Shown here: one piece after another, positions 56,860 through 64,000 of the stretch
Numbering within the stretch: position 1 is the stretch's first letter
Layout of the letters: the number at the start of each line of letters is the position of its first letter
NCBI GenBank assembly: GCA_039621445.1
Contig: CP154956.1
Location: 5,392,170-5,456,169 of the forward strand
Direction of reading: 5' to 3'
Length of the DNA: 64,000 nt
DNA from: Euglena gracilis
Taxonomy: Eukaryota > Euglenida > Euglenophyceae > Euglenales
Notes under the pieces: model-generated
Database searches by the model: none
What the model was told of the DNA's origin: nothing
Seen by the model: only the letters and a program-made list of their open reading frames with translations
Program-made: the position numbers and the translations under genes

Positions 56860-57260
56860 TTTCGGGTTAAGGCGGAACGGGATTGTTTTGCAACCAGCCA
56901 GAATGCCAGGTGTGAAAAGTTTTACGGGGAGGATGATGATGCCATGAAAAAGGATTGGGGGGCGGAGGAAACGTTGTGGATGAACCCCCCCTGGACTTTG
57001 TGGCCTGAGGTGGCTGAAAAATTCCAAAATTCCAATTGTCGGGCCATTGTATTTGCCCAGACTGGAATAGGAGGTGGGTGAAAAATCTGGTGGCTATGGC
57101 TGTCAAAAAGATTTATTTTCCCAAGGGGACAAAGTTGTTTGAGGCTGATGGGAGGATTTTGAGGGGTGCCCGTTGGGGAGTGTGGGCCTTGTTGATCGAT
57201 AGAAGGCAACCCTCCCAGGGGGGGGGGCAACCCCAGGAAAGAAAAAATTGGTTCGGCTGA
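56860..57260 (+). pseudogene. DIRS/Dam-type methyltransferase-like domain of element Y
   Basis: Continuing from the C5 domain: RDCFATSQNARCEKFY, DAMKKDWGAEETLWMNPPW, NCRAIVFAQTG. After a one-base frameshift in a G-run near 57075 come VKNLVAMAVKKIYFPKGTKL and ARWGVWALLIDRR. The order FAT..NA, DW, NPPW and a closing W..LLI matches the domain found in DIRS-type retrotransposons and usually compared with phage Dam N6-adenine methyltransferases (NPPW in place of DPPY). Its activity in any retroelement is, to my knowledge, not settled. Element A lacks it. Confidence 0.65.
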
Positions 57261-57304
57261 AGAAAAGAATGTTGAGGGGGACGAAAACTCGGGGAGGATC
57301 GAAG

Positions 57305-57742
57305 AAACTCGGGGAGGACAGACAACTTCTGTTAAAAACCCAGATTCAGTTGGCTAATGGGGAGGAGAAAACGGCCAGAATTTTGATTGACACGGGAGCG
57401 GAGACAAACCTCATTCGACAAGGGTTGATAGGGGACCACCAAATGTATCCCGCTAAGGACCCGTTAATGTTTCAAACTGCCAATGGGCAAACTTTGGCGG
57501 GGGGGAGCAGATGTGCAAAGGTGAAAATGATCCTACAACAAAATTGGAATGAGGAAAGGGAAATTGAGAGGGTGGAATATGAGGTTGAATTTTATGAGGC
57601 AAACATCAAAGTTGATGCCATTCTTTCTTATCCATGGTTGGCAGAAGCAAAACTGGGAATTTTTCCACACCACAAGGCGTTGGTGAAAGACAGCCCCGAC
57701 CTGATTTTTTTGCGGGGTGTTGAAAGACGGAGGGGTCCGTAA
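57305..57742 (+). CDS. Aspartic protease of element Y
   Basis: LLLKTQIQLANGEEKTARIL then IDTGAETNLIRQGL carries the catalytic DTGA. It continues through AKVKMILQQNW to ILSYPWLAEAKLGIFPHHKAL and stops at TAA near 57740, where the RT region resumes in another frame after an A-run. It cleaves the polyprotein. Confidence 0.85.
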   Translation, partial: KLGEDRQLLLKTQIQLANGEEKTARILIDTGAETNLIRQGLIGDHQMYPAKDPLMFQTANGQTLAGGSRCAKVKMILQQNWNEEREIERVEYEVEFYEANIKVDAILSYPWLAEAKLGIFPHHKALVKDSPDLIFLRGVERRRGP

Positions 57743-58016
57743 AAATTCAGGGATGACACAAATTTTTCAGTGGACAGTGTGGCGGTGGCGGACGGGTCTT
57801 CGTTTGGGTTGCAAACACTTGGTCTTTGCTTGCCACTGGAAGGGTTGGACCAGGAATTGCGATTTTTGAGTGATGAGGACCTGGGGGAGGTTGCCACAAA
57901 TTTGGAGGGAAGTGACCCCCCAGTGCAAGTTATCAACCGAATGATAATTGCAAGGGGGGGGGGAGGACAAAAAAAGAGGATGAACGGGTGGTTAAGTTGA
58001 GGGAACAAGTTTTGGA

Positions 58017-59460
58017 AGATTACCGGGGGACGGTATTTCGGTCATCGCCATTTCCAGACCCCCCCCGAAAGAGGACAATATGGTTATGCATACATACCTT
58101 TGAAGGAGGGGGCAAAGCCAACCAGACAGAAGCCTTTTTTCATGCACGGTGAGAGGAAAGAGGCACTTGAAAAAATCACACAAGACTGGCTCGACAAAAA
58201 ATACATTGAGCCAGCCACAGCCAAAAATTCAGAATGGCTGTCCCAGACTTTTCCAGTTCCAAAAAAATCCAACAATTTTCCTTGGAGGGGGGTGGTGGAC
58301 CTCAGGGGGCCAAACAGCCAAACAAGGCGATGCAACTACCCCCTACCCAAAATTGAAGACATTTTGGTCAAACATGGTGCAAACCAAATGTTTTCGATCA
58401 TCGATTTGAAGCACGCTTTTCACCAACAACCTTTACACCCAGAAAGTCGACATATAACGTGTTGTTTCACCCCCAAAGGCATTTTTCAGTGGAGGGTGAA
58501 CGTAATGGGTTTGACAAATGCCCCCCAGCAATTTCAGCAAATGATCGATGACCGTTTTACACCAGTAAGGGACATCGCCACAGGGTACATAGATGACATA
58601 CTGGTGGGGACAACGGTCGGGGAAGGGGAGGACCTGGTGGGGGCACATGAAAAAGATTTGAGAAGGGTGTTGGAGGTGCTGAAAACAGAACTTTTGGTGG
58701 CTGATGAATTCAAAGCCAAACTTTTTGTGGAGGAGGTTGAATTTTGTGGACAAATTTTAGGAAACGGGACTAGGAGGCCTTCACCGGGTAAGTTACGAGC
58801 GATCGAAAAGTGGGAGGTTACAAAAACAGTTACGGCTTTGAGAGCCTTTTTGGGATTCACAAAATATTACAATGCATACATTCACATGTATGCGGAAGTA
58901 GCTGCCCGGTTGCAAGACAAATTGAAAGTCCCCAGGGAGGTGGGAAAGAAAGGAAGTCGAAAACCTGTTGAATTTGATGGGGAGGATTTAAAAGCTTTTG
59001 AGGAGTTGAAAAAAAGGTTGTGTTCGGGCCTAATGTTGCAACGGGTAGACCCAGATAAACCCTTTGTGCTAAGGGTTGATGCCAGTGGGTACGCCGTGGG
59101 GGCAACGTTAGAGCAAATGAAGGAGGGGGGAGGAAGACCCACAGCCCAAGATGTGATTGAGAAAAATATCTGTGCCAGTGGCTTTTACGTCTCGAAAATT
59201 GACCGAGGGGCAAAGAAAATGGACCCCCAGGGAGTTTGAGACGTACGCCATAATTTTGGCACTACAAAAATGGGAGAGTTGGATTGGAGTTGGACTAGGG
59301 AGGTCCTAGACACCCCCAGTGGTCCGGTTGGGAGGAGGGCGAGATGGCACCAAATTTTCTCCAAGTATGATTTGACGGTGGGATATATCCCGGGTAAAGA
59401 AATACCATAGCCGATATCCTTAGTCGGTGGGCATACCCAGCTTCACAGGCCCTAAGGGAT
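58017..59460 (+). pseudogene. Reverse transcriptase and RNase H of element Y
   Basis: RT begins after a frameshift in a C-run near 58060. It contains WLDKKYIEPATAKNSEWLSQ, MFSIIDLKHAFHQQPLHPES, MGLTNAPQQFQQM and the catalytic GYIDDILVGTTV (58586), then the thumb and connection. RNase H starts at PFVLRVDASGYAVGATLEQM. After a frameshift near 59215 it continues REFETYAIILALQKWE, then loses a short segment that should hold the TDH.SL motif (deletion near 59290), and resumes with ARWHQIFSKYDLTVGYIPGK and, after one more frameshift, IADILSRWAYPASQ. The RNase H deletion is probably inactivating. Lineage: Ty3-type, by motif order and domain order. Confidence 0.88.
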
Positions 59461-59957
59461 ATAAGTAAGCATGGGTCGGCCGAAGACAAGGATGAAATGG
59501 AAAATTTTATCCGGGAGGAAAAAGAAGAGGAAAAACAGTGTTTGGAGATAAGAATAAAAAACCAGCCCAATTTACGTAATGCCTGGATACGGGGGGTGAC
59601 AACCGGTGGTGGCAAAAACGTAACACCTGAGAAGGAAAAAGGAGAGTGCACAAGGACGGGAACCGAGGGTGGGGTAGACCCAGGAGGAAAAGACACCCCT
59701 GTGGACACCCACTCACAAGGGCCCACGAAAGAAAAGAAACGAGTTCATTTTTGGGATGAGAAAGTGGGGGGGGAGATGACCCCTGTCCCGGAGACGGCTG
59801 AAAGTTCGAGGGGGGACACTCGTATGGAAGTGGGGGACGCCCTGCCAAGTACGACCCCTAAGGATATTAAGCCCGTATGGGAGCGTGATTGGGGGGAAGC
59901 ATATTACCACTGCCCCACAAGGGAAAGAAAAATGGGTAGCTACCAAAGGCGTTCAAA

Positions 59958-61337
59958 GTGCTAAATGGCCAATTGTTTTTTGAAGAAAAGTTGTGTGTGC
60001 CTGAAAGTTTTCAACACTTGGTGATTCAAGAAATTCACGAGTTTTTGGGGCACGTTGGCCCTGAAAAAGTTTGGAAACACATGGCAATCCGTTTTGTTTG
60101 GGCTGATGAAAAGGCTGCAAAACAACTCAACCAAAACTGCAGCAAAAATTGTTCCACATGCCAAGCGAGTGTGAGGGGGCAGAGTTTGAAAGGACCGATC
60201 GAGTCCACACCCATACCCCCAGCACTAATGACAAGTGTTGCCATCGATTTGTTTCGAATGCCAAGGGTTTTACACGACGGGGGGGAGTATGACACCCTAG
60301 CCCTTTGTGTGGATAGCCATTCGGGATGGATTGTGGGGGTTGCATGAAAGGACAAAGGATTAACCGGTGCCAAGTTGGCTAAGGAAATGGTGAAAAACCA
60401 GTGGAGGCCTTTTGGGGTTCCCTCGGTCATATCAAGTGACCAAGGGAGCCATTTCACAAGCACTTGTTGGAAAAACATGTGTGCACTTTTGGGGATTAGG
60501 CAAGCATATTCCCAAGCATACCACCACCAAGCAAACAAGAGGGTTGAGAGAGCCGGACAACAGGTAATGGAGGTGTTGAGAAAATTGTACGTGGAGGAAA
60601 AAAATAATTGGGATGAAGCTTTACCTCAAGTTTTGGACCGAATTCATGACGTAAAGGGGGAAAGCGGGTTCAGCCCATATGAAATTGTGAATGGAAGGGA
60701 AAGACCATTGGCAGGAGTACCCTACCAACCACCCAAAGAATGTGAGGATTCGGTGGAGTTTTTCCATAGGATGCAAGACATTGATGGGAGGGTGGCTAGG
60801 ATACTCAACAAAAAGCACGAGGAGGAGGTGGCAAGGATAAATAAGGGGAGGAAAGAAATGGAACCCCTAAAGGTGGGGACGACGGTTTGGTATAGGAGAC
60901 CCGAGGGGTCAGGTGAGAAGCTTGACTCTAGGTGGGTGGGACCTGGGGTCGTGAAGGGTAGAGAAGGGGAACGGAGTTATGTAATTGAGATTAAACCTGG
61001 GGTGGAGACAAAAGCTCATAGGAGTTTTTTGAAGGAGTATCGTGAACCCAAAGTTGAAGGGAAAGGGGTGCCTCTTTTTTATTATAAACGGACCGAAAAA
61101 GAAGAAGAGGCATTACCTGATGAGTGGGAGGTGGAAAAAATTCTAAGGCATCGGAAAGCAAAGGATGGAAAGTGGGAGTTTTTAACAAAGTGGGTCGGAT
61201 ATGAAGACGGGGAGGAAACCTGGGAACCGGCTGGAAATTTCATTCACAGATTCAGTTGGGAGTTTGTAAAGTATTGTCGTGAGAAAAAAGTGAAAATGGA
61301 CATAATGTCCGAACTAAAAATTGATGGTGGGCCGTAG
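59958..61337 (+). pseudogene. Integrase with chromodomain, element Y
   Basis: An acidic linker at 59480-59930 precedes it. The zinc-binding HHCC is HEFLGH ... CSTC. The catalytic core has AIDLFRMP, VISSDQGSHF and KRVERAG with exact D-35-E spacing. An in-frame TGA at 60346 (GVA-stop-KDKGLT) interrupts it. The C-terminus has GTTVWYRRPEGSGEKLDSRW and the chromodomain DEWEVEKILRHRKAKDGKWE, FLTKWVGYEDGEETWEP (61117-61300), which in chromoviruses directs insertion to marked chromatin. The end is TAG at 61335. Apart from the TGA the integrase looks complete. Confidence 0.9.
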
Positions 61338-62300
61338 GCTCTGATGTGAGCCATAAGGCCCTGTCCAAGGCTCTACGGTGAGCCTAATGGGAAGGCAAAG
61401 TGCTGTTTTTAAAATTCAAAAACCCGATTTGCACGTCCGTGTGGGTGTGAGTGCACGCACACACGCATGAGCGTGTAAAGGAGAAAATGTACAAATGCAA
61501 GGAGTTGCAAGGAGAAGGGAGAAAGGTAAAAAAAAGGACCCGCAAGTGGGCCGGGGCACCACAGTATATTCGCTGCACGTTCGCTATATTGCCGTCCGCT
61601 GTCTCCCTTCCCTCCCTCTACCTTACCCCGCTGCCCTTACACCTCCCCCCCCTCCTCGGGCCGGGCGGATTTTTTTTCAAAAAATCAAGCGCCCCCCTCT
61701 TCTCGGGCCGGGGGGATTTTTTCAAAATTCAAGCGCCCCCCCCCCCCTCCTCGGGCCGGGGGGATTTTTGTCAAACCGAAGGGGGGGCTCATTATGTGAC
61801 CATGGACTCCCAACCACATCATCCACATATCTGATGCTTTGAGAAGGAATCCTTACAACACCACCGCATGACGGCAATGTGGGGTAAGCGATTGATTTTT
61901 TTGGACAAAAATCAACCTGGCCCGAGGAGGGGGGGGGGGCTTGACGAATTTGAACCAAAAATCCCCCGACCCAAGTGGGGGGGGGGGCGCCAACCGAATT
62001 TTACCAAAAATCCCCCGACCCGTTGGAAAGGGGGGGGCAGACCTTGGTGAAGACCTTCATTCCACCCGTGAGAAGCGGGGGGGGGGGCAGCCAAATATCC
62101 ATTGGTTGGTGAACCGAATCTTTCCCAAAGGCTTGAAGGCACTTGAAAGCCATAGTCCCTGAATTTTGTTTCCCGTTTGGTTGGTTCAAGGGAGCATGTG
62201 TGAGACATAGGCTTTGGGTGAAGGAGTGCCGATTGGAGGATTTCCCCCCGTTGTGGAGGAACGGGGGGGGAGCGAGTTTTTGGTGTCCGACTAAGGTCGC
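61338..62300. other. 3' untranslated region of element Y
   Basis: No ORF of note. A TG/CA-rich patch lies at 61430-61475; the inverted array at 61645-62040 fills most of it. Confidence 0.7.
61645..62040. repeat. Inverted triple-repeat array
   Basis: Three units of CTCCTCGGGCCGGGGGGATT plus TTTTCAAA (61645-61780) face three complementary units (AAAAATCCCCCGACCC type, 61905-62040) across a spacer of about 125 bp. It could fold into a long hairpin or be a C/G-tipped MITE that landed in the 3' UTR. Confidence 0.75.
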
Positions 62301-62311
62301 AAGGGAGGGGG
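62301..62311 (+). promoter_or_regulatory. Polypurine tract of element Y
   Basis: AAGGGAGGGGG immediately before the 3' LTR; plus-strand primer site. Confidence 0.75.
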
Positions 62312-63097
62312 TGTCGGCCGCCGGCTCTCGCCGGCCGCCAAAAATTGCTAGAAAGCGCAAATTTCAAAGTCGCGGGTAACAGCCAACCAGTTAAAAAAAC
62401 CCGCGACTTAAATTAAAAGCGGGTCAAATTTCAAAGACCATTAGAATTCTTTTTGTTCACAGAATTTGAGGGGTTTTCCCCATTATTTGGCAAAGAAGAA
62501 ATACATTGAATTGGATTTGATCAATCACATTGTTGAATTGGAATTGGCAAGTACATTTTTGGTCATTACATTGTTGGTTGTATTCATTGAAGGATTCGTT
62601 TGAAGGAGACTCTATAACATTGCCACCCTCACCGCCGCCTATATTCCCTATCCCCTCTTTGTTTTTTTCATTACATTCAGTCACTCTCACAGATTTCCAA
62701 CATTGTGTTTGCTTCTCCAGTGGGTTGGGACTCATTTCAGATTCAGTGTGTTGGTTTTTTCCTACAAGGTGTGCGTGAGAGAGAGAGAGAGAGAGAAGTG
62801 AGATTTTCACACCAAATGGCAGATTTTTCGGTGTTCACCAAATTCTCAGAAAACATTAAAAAAAACGATCCTACGCACCGGCTGGGGTAGGGGAAAACAC
62901 CTGGGTGAAAAAAAGGGAGTTGGCCTGAGCCCACCAACCCCCAGAAAAAGCGCAGGCCCCGCCCCGGAAACACCCACCCCCCGGCTGTCGGTGGTTATCC
63001 ACGACGGCGAGGACCCCCCCCCCGGGCCCTCGGCCCACCGGGACTCGCCGGTCGCGGGGGGCGACCGGCGGCGCACAGGGGGTGGGGCCGGCGGACA
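62312..63097 (+). repeat. 3' LTR of element Y (786 bp)
   Basis: Matches the 5' LTR throughout except the shorter (GA)10 tract, a small indel near 62660 and roughly 15 substitutions. It is followed by the CCAG duplication. Confidence 0.93.
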
Positions 63098-64000
63098 CCA
63101 GGCGGTTGAGCGTGGTGACAGCGATGTAGGACGCTGACTGGACCGCGGCGTACGACTGGAGCGGGATCAGCTGGATGACGGCCAGCTCTCTCCCCTCCTT
63201 CAGGGTTGACCTCTCCACCTGTTCCGCCTTGGTCTCCTCGTCCTCGGGATGCACCGCCTTCGGGGTGGACTTCTCGCGCAGCTTGTCCTCCAGGATGTGG
63301 GCCTTCATCTTCTTCGTGTCGGCCTCGGTGCCGTGCCACGAGGTGTCGCGCCAGCCTTGTGATGCCGGGTAGGCCCAGCGGGACATGGTATCGCCCACCA
63401 CGTTGCTCTCGCCGGGGACGTGCGCCACGGTGATGCAGAACTCGTTGAGCTTCGCATGCCATCTGGCCCGCCTCCCCTGCGGGCCCACTCCGGCGACGTA
63501 CTCCTTGTACCACGACTCCAGGCTGCGGTGGTCGGTCAGGACGAGGGTCTCGTTGTCCAGCAGGAAGCCCGCCCACTTGTCGAGGACGACCACCACGGCA
63601 TACGTCTCCTTGTCCCGGACATCCCACCGAAGGCGCTGCCCCTCGGTGAGCTTCTGGTACATGAAGGCCACCGGACGGAGGCCCCCGGCCGCAGGTTCTC
63701 CACCCGCGGCATGCCGTTGATCTTCGGGAACTGCTCCAGCACCGCTCCGATGGCGTAGTCCGACGCGTCGGTGCGCAGGACGAACGGCTTAGCTGGATCG
63801 ATGTGGTACAGCTCCAGGTCGGCGATGAGGGCCTTCTTCAGCTTGTCGAACGCCTCCTTATCCGGCTCCATCCACACCACTGGGTACTTGGATCCCGCCT
63901 TGGTCAGCTCCCTCGGCAACTTCAGCTTCTCCTGCAACGTCGCCGCCAGCTCCGCGTACAGTCTCACGTAGCCCGCATAGAAATTGCAAACGCCGAGAAA
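63098..64000 (-). pseudogene. RT end and RNase H of element X (continues beyond window)
   Basis: The minus strand from 64000: FLGVCNFYAGYVRLYAEL (RT thumb), PFVLRTDASDYAIGAVLEQF (RNase H Asp), a frameshift near 63680, QRLRWDVRDKETYAVVVVLD, LVLTDHRSLESWYKEY and GESNVVGDTMSRWAYPAS. Then comes a charged linker that stops at the Y insertion (63098) and resumes at 41863. RT palm, protease and Gag of X lie to the right of the window. RNase H removes RNA from the cDNA hybrid; this copy is frameshifted. Confidence 0.88.

Noticed and set aside
61338-62311. env-like ORF downstream of pol in element Y
   Set aside because: Only short frames through the inverted array; no membrane segment.

Overview
The window reads as nuclear DNA of a repeat-rich eukaryote, most likely an alga or other protist. 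It has chromodomain-bearing Ty3-type LTR retrotransposons, hAT DNA transposons with at least one candidate GT-AG intron, microsatellites, a 206-bp satellite and very many poly-G/poly-C tracts. It has no operons, ribosome-binding sites or bacterial-type genes. The species cannot be fixed from the sequence. Almost everything recognisable is a mobile element or its remains, and no intact host gene was found. The best host-gene candidate is a set of possible glycosyltransferase-like exons on the minus strand at 4.9-5.8 kb.

Left third (1-27.9 kb). A satellite of about nine 206-bp units lies between short inverted repeats, followed by microsatellites and long stretches with no recognisable gene. 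From 8 kb on the DNA is peppered with small transposons. Several are hAT elements with exact or near-exact 8-bp target duplications (18793-18983, 20191-21258, 24337-24743, 25178-25446). Two are hAT-like with 7-bp duplications (21514-21881, 23999-24874). Others are TA-flanked MITEs tipped with C-runs (18464-18643, 22110-22472, 23575-23772). One hAT element (24337-24743) sits inside the transposase frame of another.

Middle (27.9-41.9 kb). Retrotransposon A (+ strand, GC-rich, truncated) encodes Gag, a C5-cytosine methyltransferase-like domain, an aspartic protease and reverse transcriptase. A 4,047-bp hAT element (29607-33653) splits it between Gag and the methyltransferase, and a likely solo LTR (36192-36895) splits its reverse transcriptase. 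A second GC-rich Ty3 element, X, lies on the minus strand. Its possible third ORF, chromodomain and integrase are at 37.7-41.9 kb, and its RNase H and RT end are at 63.1-64 kb, running off the window.

Right part (41.9-63.1 kb). Element Y (+ strand, LTRs 41864-42751 and 62312-63097) is inserted into X with a 4-bp target duplication, CCAG. Its order is Gag, in-frame UAG, C5-methyltransferase-like domain, a second DIRS/Dam-type methyltransferase-like domain, protease, RT, RNase H, integrase, chromodomain. Inside its gag sits element Z (44619-53678): 441-bp LTRs with about two differences, a 5-bp duplication TAAAC, one very large Gag ORF with a CCHC knuckle, and no pol. The insertion order is therefore X, then Y, then Z. 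The outstanding content is the two retrotransposon families that carry DNA-methyltransferase-like domains, one of them with two different methyltransferase folds in a single polyprotein.
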